Shown: positions 33,596-41,102 of the stretch, in pieces
Layout: each line of letters begins with the position of its first letter
Numbering within the stretch: position 1 is the stretch's first letter
Source of the DNA: Chlamydiales bacterium
Lineage (GTDB): Bacteria; Chlamydiota; Chlamydiia; Chlamydiales; JARBTQ01
Length of the DNA: 41,102 nucleotides
Reading direction: 5' to 3'
Assembly (NCBI GenBank): GCA_029240075.1
Contig: JARBTQ010000023.1
Coordinates: 1 to 41,102 of the forward strand
Program-made: the position numbers and the translations under genes
Notes under the pieces: generated by a model
Seen by the model: only the letters and a program-made list of their open reading frames with translations
Databases searched by the model: none
What the model was told of the DNA's origin: nothing

Positions 33596-34531
33596 ATGAA
33601 TGAAAACTCTTTTGCAGTTTTAAGTGGAACTTCCCATCCTCAATTAGCGGAGGCACTTGCAAGACAATTACAAATTCCTCTATTAGATCGGGAAATACAG
33701 TATCATCCTGATGGGGAGATTGATGTTCATCTTCTAGATCAAGTAGAAAATAGACAAATTCTTATAGTACAGTCGTTAGCTTATAAACCTAATGACTATC
33801 TTATGGAATTATGTATCCTTGCTGATACAGTAAAGCGCAATCGAGCTCAATCTATTGTGGCTGTTATCCCTTATCTCTGTTATGGGCGACAAGACCATAG
33901 CCATGATAATGGAGGGTCGCTGACTTCCAAAATAGTGGTCAATTTTTTGGAGATGAGCGGAATTGATGAGGTGATTTTGGTTGCCCCTCATAGTGAGCGT
34001 ATACCAAGTTTTTTTTCTATCCCAGTCACTTTAGTCCCTTACGAATCCCTCTTTGCAGAAAGCATTGCTTCTTTAAATTGGGATGATCTTACTATAGTCA
34101 GTCCTGATAGAGGGAGAATTAGATCAGTACAACAAATTGCACACATCTTAAATTGCGATACAGCTTTTATAAATAAGAGGCGATTACAAAACAATCAGTT
34201 GGAAGGGGAGCTGATAGGGGATCTTGTTGATCGTAATGTAGTTATTGTTGACGATATCTGCTGTACAGGCACGACTTTATGTCATGCTATTAAAATTTGC
34301 CAACAAGCTGGCGTGCAAAAGATCGCTGTAAAAATATGCCACCCTATTTTTAGTAGACAATTTGATGAAAAGTTTAGCTCTTATCAAAAGCAAATAAACT
34401 CCTTTTTTGTAACCAATACAGTGCCTAATAGCACCCATTCACTACATCTTCAGCTACAAGTCATAGATATAACTTCTGCTATTGTTCAAGCATTATGGTC
34501 TAAATATCCAGAGATGAGTATTTATAAATAA
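33596..34531 (+). CDS. prs: Ribose-phosphate pyrophosphokinase-like protein (divergent)
   Basis: 311 residues from the ATG at 33596, about 9 nt after GGAGGG; an ATG at 33587 touches that site. PRPP synthetases join ribose-5-phosphate and the ATP pyrophosphate to make PRPP for nucleotide synthesis. Matches are LSGTSHPQLAEAL, YHPDGEIDVHL, YLCYGRQDHS, SPDRGRIRSV and the PRPP-binding loop VVIVDDICCTGTTL. The usual DLHAxQIQGFF segment is APHSERIPSFF and the catalytic flexible loop is reworked, so this is a divergent member. Its position after a receptor gene, only 42 nt away, suggests co-transcription. Confidence 0.8.
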   Translation: MNENSFAVLSGTSHPQLAEALARQLQIPLLDREIQYHPDGEIDVHLLDQVENRQILIVQSLAYKPNDYLMELCILADTVKRNRAQSIVAVIPYLCYGRQDHSHDNGGSLTSKIVVNFLEMSGIDEVILVAPHSERIPSFFSIPVTLVPYESLFAESIASLNWDDLTIVSPDRGRIRSVQQIAHILNCDTAFINKRRLQNNQLEGELIGDLVDRNVVIVDDICCTGTTLCHAIKICQQAGVQKIAVKICHPIFSRQFDEKFSSYQKQINSFFVTNTVPNSTHSLHLQLQVIDITSAIVQALWSKYPEMSIYK

Positions 34532-34638
34532 CCTATTGTAAAAAATTTCCAAAGATAAACGCTAAAATACACCCATCTAGCGAGTACAAGGATTACACAT
34601 TTGAAAGTGTCAAATTTATTGATTTTGGTAGGAATAAT

Positions 34639-34667
34639 CCCCCCTCAAAAAATATTTTAGAGGGGGA
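34639..34667. terminator. Bidirectional terminator between prs and the NIT receptor
   Basis: CCCCCTC (34640-34646) pairs with GAGGGGG (34660-34666), with AAAA/TTTT inside. It separates convergent genes. Confidence 0.75.
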
Positions 34668-34674
34668 GATGTTT

Positions 34675-36696
34675 TTATTTGCCAGTAGGGGGAAGCTTAT
34701 ATTGATGTACGATTTTATCGAGATCATTTGCAATATTTTGGAGATTTTCAGAGATTTTTGCAGTTCCTCCCACGGCCATGGAGGAATGACTAATCCCTTC
34801 TGCGAGTTGTTTCATCGTAAGAACAATCTGTTCAAAAGCTCCCACTTGCTGCTGTACCGATTGTGATACAATACCAGAAGATTTAACAGTCACTTCTGAA
34901 CCTCGTAGGATAGTGTTAAACACATCTTGCAAGCTTTGCGATAATTGCCACCCCTCTTCAATTTTAGAGCTCCCCGATTCAGCAGTAATGACTAAATGGT
35001 CAGAAGACTTTTGTATTTCATGGATTTTCGCTTTAATTTCACTCGTGGAATTGACAGTGTTGTCTGCTAGGCGGCGAATTTCTGTAGCCACAATTTGGAA
35101 ATTTTTTCCTGCTTCACCAGCAGAGGAGGCCTCTAATTCAGCGTTGAAAGCGATGATCTTAGTTTGGTCAGCGATACCGTTGATCATATTCACAATATCC
35201 CAAATGCTATTGATTTGTTGACCTAACTCTTTGATACCATCGATTGTTTGAGTGTTTCCATCTTTGATCTCACTCATTTTGCCCTGATTTTGCTGGATAA
35301 TATTAAATCCTTTTTGGATCTCACCCTCAGATTGTTGCACAACTTGTGAAACATCCCCTATTTTTTGGGCAATTTGCTTCGAAAGTTGATCTGTGTCTTC
35401 CATAGTGCTGACCACCTCTTTAACGCCCGCTGATTGCTGAGCAGATGTGGTTGAAATTTCCTTGGAAGAAGTTGACAAATCTTGTACTACCATTTTGAGC
35501 GTACTAACGATCGATATAAGCTGAAAATTGATCTCAGTTAAACTTTTCAGCAATTTATGATTGATAAATCTGGCTAAACGTCCCAGCTCATTGTCGCTAT
35601 CCAAAGGTATAGACTGGGTTAAATCTCCATTAGCAATATTAGCCAATCCTTGTTCTAAGACTTGAAAACGGTGTTGTATCCCCTTTGTTGTATAAATAAC
35701 TAAACCAGTTACTAGTGTTAATACGGCTACTAAGATGATCGAATTTTTTACTATCCCTTCTTTCGCTTCAGACCTTAAATGTTCTAAAGTATCATGAAGT
35801 TCCTTTAAACCCAAATGTCGCAACTCCTCAAGTATTTCCATTCGTTGGTTTTCCACCCTTCTCCATTCGGCAGAGGTGGGTAACCCTGTTAGTTCTCTGC
35901 CTGGTCCAGCTGCAACTGCTCGCTCTACAATTTTTAAAGGCTCTAGAAAAGCGGGCGATTTAACCTTTTTTAAATATTCAGCTTGGACAATCGGGATACA
36001 TAAGTCATGGAAAACGTCTATATGTACTGCACTTTCAATCGAGTATTTATTAAGATCGTTGTAAATTTCTAAACTAAGCTTCCCTTCATTTAAAGCGGTT
36101 GTTAACTCAACTCGTATAAATCCCTCTAAGCCTATGCTATTGCTAAGGTGGGAAAGGGCCAGCATGCGGCGACTAATACCCCCATTTGTAACCCAGCGAG
36201 GAAAGGAGGTCATATTATTGATAAGAAGATTGATGAAATGCTTATAATTTTCCACCACTTTCTCGCGTGAGCTCAGTGTTTTGTCTTGCACACCATTTCG
36301 CAAAAAGTTTATTTGCTTAAAATATTGCACTAAAGGCAAGAAAAGTTCAGAGATCTCTTCTGTATGCTCAGGATAGATTTTTTTAAAATCTTCAACTTCT
36401 AGAGATAATCTACTCATAACAGAGTCTGTAGTTTTAAAAGCTGCTTGCAAGTCCGCTAAGGTTGCACCCGTTCCATTGATAAAAGAATTACTTTTAGACC
36501 GTTCTTCTTGAACATCCTCAATCATTTCACCAAGGTCGTTGCATAGTTCAGCAAGTTTTGCTAAATTATCAAAGCCTTCTTTCTGTTTGATATGGTCCCA
36601 AACATTATTAGCAAGAAATGCTGCTAGCAAGAGGAGAGGAATCAAGAGAATTAACAAAATCTCCTGTACAATTGAAAGATTTTTTAAACGAGACAT
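34675..36696 (-). CDS. Methyl-accepting receptor with nitrate-sensing-type domain
   Basis: 673 residues. A membrane helix (about 10-30) and a second (about 318-336) enclose a helical sensor of about 290 residues with VQEERSKSNSFINGTG (62-77), the helix signature of NIT (nitrate/nitrite-sensing) domains. A HAMP linker (about 337-390, ANGDLTQSIPLDSDNELGRL) and an MCP signalling domain (about 400-665) follow. The hairpin tip (508-545) is nearly identical to that of the haem-PAS receptor at 32118. The ligand is inferred from the domain type. No C-terminal receptor-methylation pentapeptide is present. Convergent with prs. Confidence 0.82.
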   Translation of the reverse strand: MSRLKNLSIVQEILLILLIPLLLLAAFLANNVWDHIKQKEGFDNLAKLAELCNDLGEMIEDVQEERSKSNSFINGTGATLADLQAAFKTTDSVMSRLSLEVEDFKKIYPEHTEEISELFLPLVQYFKQINFLRNGVQDKTLSSREKVVENYKHFINLLINNMTSFPRWVTNGGISRRMLALSHLSNSIGLEGFIRVELTTALNEGKLSLEIYNDLNKYSIESAVHIDVFHDLCIPIVQAEYLKKVKSPAFLEPLKIVERAVAAGPGRELTGLPTSAEWRRVENQRMEILEELRHLGLKELHDTLEHLRSEAKEGIVKNSIILVAVLTLVTGLVIYTTKGIQHRFQVLEQGLANIANGDLTQSIPLDSDNELGRLARFINHKLLKSLTEINFQLISIVSTLKMVVQDLSTSSKEISTTSAQQSAGVKEVVSTMEDTDQLSKQIAQKIGDVSQVVQQSEGEIQKGFNIIQQNQGKMSEIKDGNTQTIDGIKELGQQINSIWDIVNMINGIADQTKIIAFNAELEASSAGEAGKNFQIVATEIRRLADNTVNSTSEIKAKIHEIQKSSDHLVITAESGSSKIEEGWQLSQSLQDVFNTILRGSEVTVKSSGIVSQSVQQQVGAFEQIVLTMKQLAEGISHSSMAVGGTAKISENLQNIANDLDKIVHQYKLPPTGK

Positions 36697-37006
36697 AGTA
36701 AAGGTGGCTCCCTTATGTAAAAAGATATTCTCGGAATAAATTGAGATAGGATATCAACCTTCATAATTAAAATTTACAAAAGTAAGCATGATAAAAGCGA
36801 TACCCGATTCAATGAACTTCTAGATTATTCATCAATCGCTCTACTGCTCTCATATACTTTTTGCAAATTCAGTATTGCAAGAGGCCTATTGTTAAAGCCT
36901 AAAATCCCATCCTTATTTTATTCTTATTAGATCAAAGGTTGATTTTTGGATAGTAAAAAATGAGCTATAAGTTGTGGTTTAACTTTTAGATAAGGAAATA
37001 ATAAGC
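36697..37006. other. Gene-free stretch upstream of a lipoprotein gene
   Basis: 310 nt between divergent genes. The only structure noted is one arm of the dispersed motif, TTGCAAGAGGCCTATT (36875-36890, the reverse of AATAGGCCTCTTGCAA). No clear promoter. Confidence 0.45.
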
Positions 37007-37609
37007 ATGAAAGCTATACTTTTTCTATTAATTCTAGGGCTAGTTTTGTCATGTAGCCTTACCAATCGTGTTTATAAAGCTAAAACTGCTGTTCAGGAAA
37101 GTTATGACAAATTCCGAAACACGAAAAAAATCTACTCTATGGACAATTATGCTCAGACCTGTAATTTAGGCAGGCTAGATATTCAATTGGTAGCAGAGTC
37201 AAATAAGAGCACAGATGATATATATTATAGGCTCATATGTTCTCTATTAAATCACTCCTCTAATAAGTTTTTTCCAAAAGATACTACTTTATTAATCTAC
37301 TTAGGAGAGGAAAAATTAGAGTTACGGGCGAGAGATTCTTACTACAATTCTTTAACCTATAATATAGACACCCCGGGAATTTATATTGAGGGGGTCTATA
37401 CCAAAGGCTATACTTACCATTATACCGATTATTATGACTCCTGTAGTTTTGAATTAGACCTTAGCCTGTTAAAGAAAATTGCAGATGCGACATACCCTAT
37501 CAAAATTTTGCTGGAAACTTCTACTCAAAATTTAGAAGCGACCTTGGGAATGCATAATAGACTTGCTATTAGAAATTTTTTAGACAAAGCCTACCAGCTT
37601 CAGGAATAG
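37007..37609 (+). CDS. Putative lipoprotein of unknown function
   Basis: 200 residues. The N-terminus MKAILFLLILGLVLSC is a lipoprotein signal with C16 as the lipidation site. The mature part is rich in Tyr, Ser and Leu with a beta-like pattern (for example GIYIEGVYTKGYTYHYTDYY). No family was recognised. It follows AAGGAAATAATAAGC and is divergent from the NIT receptor. Membrane anchoring is the only property the sequence supports. Confidence 0.7.
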   Translation: MKAILFLLILGLVLSCSLTNRVYKAKTAVQESYDKFRNTKKIYSMDNYAQTCNLGRLDIQLVAESNKSTDDIYYRLICSLLNHSSNKFFPKDTTLLIYLGEEKLELRARDSYYNSLTYNIDTPGIYIEGVYTKGYTYHYTDYYDSCSFELDLSLLKKIADATYPIKILLETSTQNLEATLGMHNRLAIRNFLDKAYQLQE

Positions 37610-37646
37610 ATCTGTTTCGAAACCTGTTTCGTTGAGATCTATCGAG
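37607..37646 (+). repeat. Dispersed hairpin repeat, AGATCT type, copy A
   Basis: ATAGATCT and AGATCTAT (37606-37613, 37635-37642) flank an AAACCTGTTTC core. It aligns end to end with the minus strand of 13209-13248. It begins at the stop codon of the lipoprotein gene, so it may also end that transcript, but it has no T-run. The TTTCGAAACCTGTTTCG core resembles ends of insertion sequences of the IS982 type; that link is tentative. Confidence 0.65.
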
Positions 37647-37993
37647 CCACCGACAATAAAGATTTGAAAGAGGTTCAATATACTCTACTGCCAAGGGAAC
37701 ACACATTTTCCAGAAAGTATTAAGTTCCTTGCTTCCTTTACTGAGTGGCTGCTCAGATAAAATTCTGAAGAAAAAGACTTCATAAAGGAGCTATCAGTTT
37801 ATGGTACGGCTCAGTAAAGCCCCAGAGATAACAGCTTCCCTTTAAAGAACAGCATAGCTATGCTAATTCTAGCTTAAAATCCTTAGTGGTCTAATTTTTT
37901 ATTTCTCTCTCAGCAGAAATAAAAGGATTGCTTCTAACTGTTAAACCACATGGTGAGCTTTCAGAAAAATTTCTTAAAAAAGGAGTTTTCACT
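37647..37993. other. Intergenic stretch upstream of the flavoprotein gene
   Basis: About 350 nt. Contains a perfect 14-bp palindrome AGCATAGCTATGCT (37851-37864) and the leader of the next gene. No supported gene; a frame from 37928 is in phase with the flavoprotein but lacks a ribosome site. Confidence 0.45.
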
Positions 37994-39223
37994 ATGCGTC
38001 AATACTTGCTTAAATTTTTATCAGGAATTCTTTGTTTTAGTATGACGATTCCCTATCATGCATTTTCAGAACAGGTAGAAAAGCTTATACCCCCTATTCT
38101 AAATCAGAATACTCTATTAGAAAAAGTTGTATGCACTCGTCCTATGCGAGAGGGGAGATTCAATATTTCTTATGAGAAGAAAAACCTTGGGAAAACGCAT
38201 AAAGAGATTATAAATTGTTATGGACATGGTGGATCTGGCTGGACAACTCTGTTTGGATCTATCAAAAAAGCTATAGAACTATTTCAGGATAAGCATAGAG
38301 AGGTTCCGCCCCAAACAATGCCTATTCGCGTTATTGGGACGGGATGTATGGGTTTGACAGCTGCCATTGAGCTTAATCGTTTAGGCTATAAAGTTGCAGG
38401 GATCACGACGAAGAATATATACGAAGGTCCATCATGGCAAGCTGCAGGGTACTTTGCATTAGTATCGGTCAAGACTTCGCCAGAAGAGCAAGCTAACCTT
38501 AATGAAATAGGAATGGAGACTTTTAAAGTCTACCAACAAATAGAAAGGGGGCAACACCCTTATCTTACTAAAGATGCTGTACGTTTTATGCCTGTTTATT
38601 GCAGCGATGATACAGAAGCAGGTGTTGAAGATCTAGAAGCTAGGGGCCTAATTCCGCCAAAACAGAAGGTCACATTAGACTTTGGAAATGGAGTACAACA
38701 TCCTAACTTTATCAAATATATGACCTACTTTATGGATACGACAGCTCTTATGCGGCAATTGCATAAACAAGTGGGCAGATTATCTATCCCTATACAAACT
38801 CAAGAAGTGAAACAATTTTCTGAGATCAAGGAGGAAATTATTTTTAACTGTTCAGGTTTAGGAAGTAGAGAACTCAATGGAGATGACCAAATGATTCCTG
38901 TAAGGGGGCACCTTATTCTACTCAATGAAAAGGCAGGTACAGCGCATATGGATTATATGATCTATAGTAAAGTGCTACATGGAGGACTAGATGAATACAT
39001 TTATATGTTCCCTAAAAAAATGGTTATTGATGCAAATAATCTAGATGGAAGAGTTTGTCAGAGTTCTTTAGGTGGAACCTTTATACCTCATACAGACCTT
39101 CTCACACCCGAAAAATTAAAAGAACTCGATGATTACGAGTTTAAAAAAATGCTAGATCGCAATAGTCTATTTTTTCACGGAAAAACCTATGATGACTTAG
39201 ATGTAATCAAACAGGTTAACTAA
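37994..39223 (+). CDS. Exported D-amino-acid-oxidase-like flavoprotein, circularly permuted
   Basis: 409 residues from the ATG at 37994, chosen because AAAGGAG lies 8 nt upstream and the product then begins with a signal peptide (about 1-26, LKFLSGILCFSMTIPYHAFS). The FAD Rossmann motif is RVIGTGCMGLTAAIELNRLG (112-131). SWQAAGYFALVS, IIFNCSGLGSREL, PVRGHLIL and LGGTF match the D-amino-acid-oxidase fold in order. But CTRPMREGRFNI and NCYGHGGSGWTT, which end that family's proteins, lie at 47-85, before the Rossmann motif. The protein stops where that C-terminal segment would normally begin. A periplasmic or secreted oxidase or dehydrogenase on amino acids is the likely activity; the substrate is unknown. 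Confidence 0.8.
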   Translation: MRQYLLKFLSGILCFSMTIPYHAFSEQVEKLIPPILNQNTLLEKVVCTRPMREGRFNISYEKKNLGKTHKEIINCYGHGGSGWTTLFGSIKKAIELFQDKHREVPPQTMPIRVIGTGCMGLTAAIELNRLGYKVAGITTKNIYEGPSWQAAGYFALVSVKTSPEEQANLNEIGMETFKVYQQIERGQHPYLTKDAVRFMPVYCSDDTEAGVEDLEARGLIPPKQKVTLDFGNGVQHPNFIKYMTYFMDTTALMRQLHKQVGRLSIPIQTQEVKQFSEIKEEIIFNCSGLGSRELNGDDQMIPVRGHLILLNEKAGTAHMDYMIYSKVLHGGLDEYIYMFPKKMVIDANNLDGRVCQSSLGGTFIPHTDLLTPEKLKELDDYEFKKMLDRNSLFFHGKTYDDLDVIKQVN

Positions 39224-39383
39224 ATAAAATTTTAGGTTATAGGAGGTAAAAGGGTATATAAAAAGTGAGAACCTATTTACCTCGCTCCTACCTACAACAG
39301 CCCCTTACACATATATAAAATTTTACTTTATCCTTTTTCTTTGATAAATTATCATTTTTTCATCTTTATATTTTGGAGTAAAA

Positions 39384-39827
39384 ATGAAAAAAAACGTTTT
39401 ACGAGCATTATCGGTAGGGGTACTAACCTCTCTAATTTTAGTAACAAGTGGCTGTTCAGTTATAATGGCATCAGCTAAAAGGAAAGAAACAGATCTTTCT
39501 GGTGTTCGTGTAGGAGCTCAGCGAGGAGAAATTGAATTGTATTTACACCGACCAGTGCGGACTGAGATTTTGCCCGATGGACAAACTCGATGCTTTTATA
39601 TGTACAAAGCAGGTGGTAATCCTAGTGCAGGGCGCGCTATAGGCCACGGCGCTTTAGATCTAGTTACATTAGGCTTATGGGAAGTTGCAGGAACTTCAAT
39701 TGAAGCTGCTAGCAATGGTTCTAGAAGAGCTGTAGCAATTACTTATACAGCAGATGGCGTCGTTTCCCGTATTGAAAGTGCCGTCCCCTCACGCAAAAAA
39801 GGAATAAAAGCAGAGTTAGCTCCTTGA
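39384..39827 (+). CDS. Small lipoprotein, possibly BamE/SmpA-like
   Basis: 147 residues. Signal VGVLTSLILVTSGC gives lipidated C24. The mature part (GVRVGAQRGEIELYLHRPVRTEILPDGQTRCFYMY) follows the pattern of BamE/SmpA-type domains, where a small alpha-beta unit with a GxxRxEV-like turn is typical, though it is shorter than a full match. A glycine-rich middle (GRAIGHGALDLVTLGLWEVAG) may be membrane-active. GGAG lies before the ATG. Function unknown; the fold suggestion is weak. Confidence 0.65.
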   Translation: MKKNVLRALSVGVLTSLILVTSGCSVIMASAKRKETDLSGVRVGAQRGEIELYLHRPVRTEILPDGQTRCFYMYKAGGNPSAGRAIGHGALDLVTLGLWEVAGTSIEAASNGSRRAVAITYTADGVVSRIESAVPSRKKGIKAELAP

Positions 39828-39840
39828 TTTGCCCTTCTAA

Positions 39841-39886
39841 AAATTTGGCTAGGATATGCTTACGCGGCTATACCCTAGCTAAATTT
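39841..39886. terminator. Strong hairpin after the small lipoprotein gene
   Basis: AAATTTGGCTAGG (39841-39853) pairs with CCTAGCTAAATTT (39874-39886), 13 bp with one wobble, and the loop can pair further. It lies between convergent genes and is probably a bidirectional terminator. Confidence 0.65.
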
Positions 39887-39955
39887 AATTGTAATCCTAA
39901 AAGCAAACATTCGAGGCTACAGCCTCATTCTTCTATTTTAAATCTCACTTTTGAC

Positions 39956-40531
39956 CTATTCTTTAGGTTCTACTAAGTAACTCCTTCCATTTTTTACAAT
40001 CCAAACTAATTTTTTACCTGTTTCAGGAGATATACCTCTATCAAACAGTATAGATGCCCGTTCTTGTTTTGCCTCAGTGCTATGATTAGGAGCTATCTGT
40101 ATAGCTTTTTCAAAACATTTTAGCGCTAATCCTTCCTCCTCTAATGTACCTTTAGATAAAGCCTTACCCTTATAGGTATAAGTTTGTACCAATAATGGTG
40201 CGACTAGAGAGTTAAAAGAACGCTCCTTTAATTTTTTAATTAAGTCATCACATTCCTTTATACTATCCTCTAACTTGCTGGAGTTCAGTAAATCCTCAAT
40301 CGCCCGGAGCTGCTGCTTTGCATAATCAACTAGCACGCTATCGTTTACAATCAGGCGATTCTTTGGTGGAAAACTACAAAAAGATTTGGATGAGAAGTCA
40401 GGCAAGAAAAAGAATGAGTTCTTTTTTGTGTTCGAAAAGATGAAAGGCTTTTTCGCAAGTACTCTATCATGCAACGGTAAAGAATATAGTGAGCAAATTT
40501 TAGATACTGAAAACATCATGATGAACACCAT
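39956..40531 (-). CDS. TPR-like protein of unknown function
   Basis: 191 residues. Residues about 75-160 form helix pairs of TPR type (SKLEDSIKECDDLIKKLKE, EGLALKCFEKAIQIAPNHST). The C-terminus KKLVWIVKNGRSYLVEPKE is not recognised. The N-terminal 60 residues are Phe/Ser/Lys-rich and could be a secretion region; the start at 40531 has no clear ribosome site, so the real start may be one of the nearby Met codons 4-5 residues on. Confidence 0.6.
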   Translation of the reverse strand: MVFIMMFSVSKICSLYSLPLHDRVLAKKPFIFSNTKKNSFFFLPDFSSKSFCSFPPKNRLIVNDSVLVDYAKQQLRAIEDLLNSSKLEDSIKECDDLIKKLKERSFNSLVAPLLVQTYTYKGKALSKGTLEEEGLALKCFEKAIQIAPNHSTEAKQERASILFDRGISPETGKKLVWIVKNGRSYLVEPKE

Positions 40532-40753
40532 TCCTTATCTTATGTGGTTATACGATTTCCTCTTATAAATTTTAGCTTTAATTCCCTTTTATTCCAGTCC
40601 TATTTTACATCCACATTCATTAAATTGTTAAAATGATTTGGTTTTTTATTATTTATATAAAAGTTTTTTTATTTTTTTTGAATTTGTTAATAAATTATTT
40701 AAAATATTGCTGTAAATAATAAGTATAAAAATTATTTTTTTAATGGGGTTTTT

Positions 40754-41080
40754 ATGGTATCGGGAATTTTTAATGATCCATCAAATAATATTGGCGGTAG
40801 TCGTGGTTACGAGCCTACGTTAAAGGAATTAGTGGACGAAATTAAGAAAACTAAAGGTTTTGAAACAACTAGTGAATTTAACTTGAAAAATGTTGAAGCT
40901 GGAAAAAAGATCTATAACAACATTATAAATGATAGACCGATGATAGATAATCCTTTTTCTGGTGAAGTGTATCATACAAAAGAAAGCGTTCGAAATCTTT
41001 ATTTATATACACAAACAAACTCAAGAATTGGCAAAAGCATTGCTAACAATTTTAAAATTGTCCGTGATACGCTTGTCTAG
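40754..41080 (+). CDS. Small soluble protein of unknown function
   Basis: 108 codons, no family recognised and no signal peptide. It has a Gly/Asn-rich start (GIFNDPSNNIGGSRGYEP) and a charged helical body (KELVDEIKKTKG). GGGG lies 8 nt upstream of the ATG as a weak ribosome site. It ends 22 nt before the window edge and lies in very AT-rich DNA; it might be a horizontally acquired or effector-type gene, but nothing visible proves this. Confidence 0.55.
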   Translation: MVSGIFNDPSNNIGGSRGYEPTLKELVDEIKKTKGFETTSEFNLKNVEAGKKIYNNIINDRPMIDNPFSGEVYHTKESVRNLYLYTQTNSRIGKSIANNFKIVRDTLV

Positions 41081-41102
41081 GCAACCTTTAATATCTTCTG
41101 AA

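Noticed and set aside
37647-37927. A decayed gene between the lipoprotein and the flavoprotein
   Set aside because: No frame on either strand gives a recognisable protein segment.

Overview
The window looks like chromosome from an amoeba-associated chlamydia (order Chlamydiales, most like Parachlamydiaceae such as Neochlamydia or Protochlamydia). The evidence is AT-rich DNA, eukaryote-like F-box proteins, a Pkn1-type protein with a C-terminal FGE-sulfatase domain, a membrane-anchored RsbU-type PP2C phosphatase, a bioBFDA cluster, and tRNAs without encoded CCA. The genus is inference; the sequence alone does not fix it.

Layout. 1-455 is the 3' end of 23S rRNA, then a spacer with strong hairpins, an intact 5S rRNA (582-696), and four degenerate 5S copies that share the same internal insertion, plus a fifth 5' stub (to about 2000). 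2057-5015 (-) holds two paralogous F-box/DUF4116-type genes, one broken by a single nonsense codon. 5355-11335 (+) carries an RlmD-type rRNA methyltransferase and a four-gene unit (small unknown, maf, HEAT-repeat lipoprotein, RsbU-like phosphatase). It converges with a minus-strand pair, PIN-TRAM membrane protein and acpS. 13308-18136 (-) reads from tRNA-Val and tRNA-Asp through yitT-like, pkn1-like, ubiX and rlmI. 18538-20527 (+) is groES-groEL.

20653-25169 is accessory: a small unknown, a secreted beta-sandwich protein, a Bcr/CflA exporter divergent from a LysR regulator, and a winged-helix regulator with a DUF6314-like ligand domain. That regulator is divergent from a tightly overlapped biotin operon, bioB-bioF-bioD-bioA. 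The operon's fifth gene encodes a four-helix ferritin-like diiron protein. No bioC, bioH, bioW or bioZ is present in the window, so the fifth gene is a good candidate for pimelate-moiety supply.

30082-36696 holds a TPR protein, a Nudix hydrolase, a divergent PRPP synthetase and two methyl-accepting (MCP-type) receptors with near-identical signalling tips. One receptor has a FixL-type haem PAS domain with the haem-binding His and the regulatory Arg in register. The other has a nitrate-sensing (NIT-like) domain. 37007-41080 holds two lipoproteins, an exported D-amino-acid-oxidase-like flavoprotein whose C-terminal motif sits at its N-terminus (an apparent circular permutation), a TPR-like protein and a small unknown. 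Two families of short palindromic repeats, possibly remnants of insertion-sequence ends, are scattered between genes.
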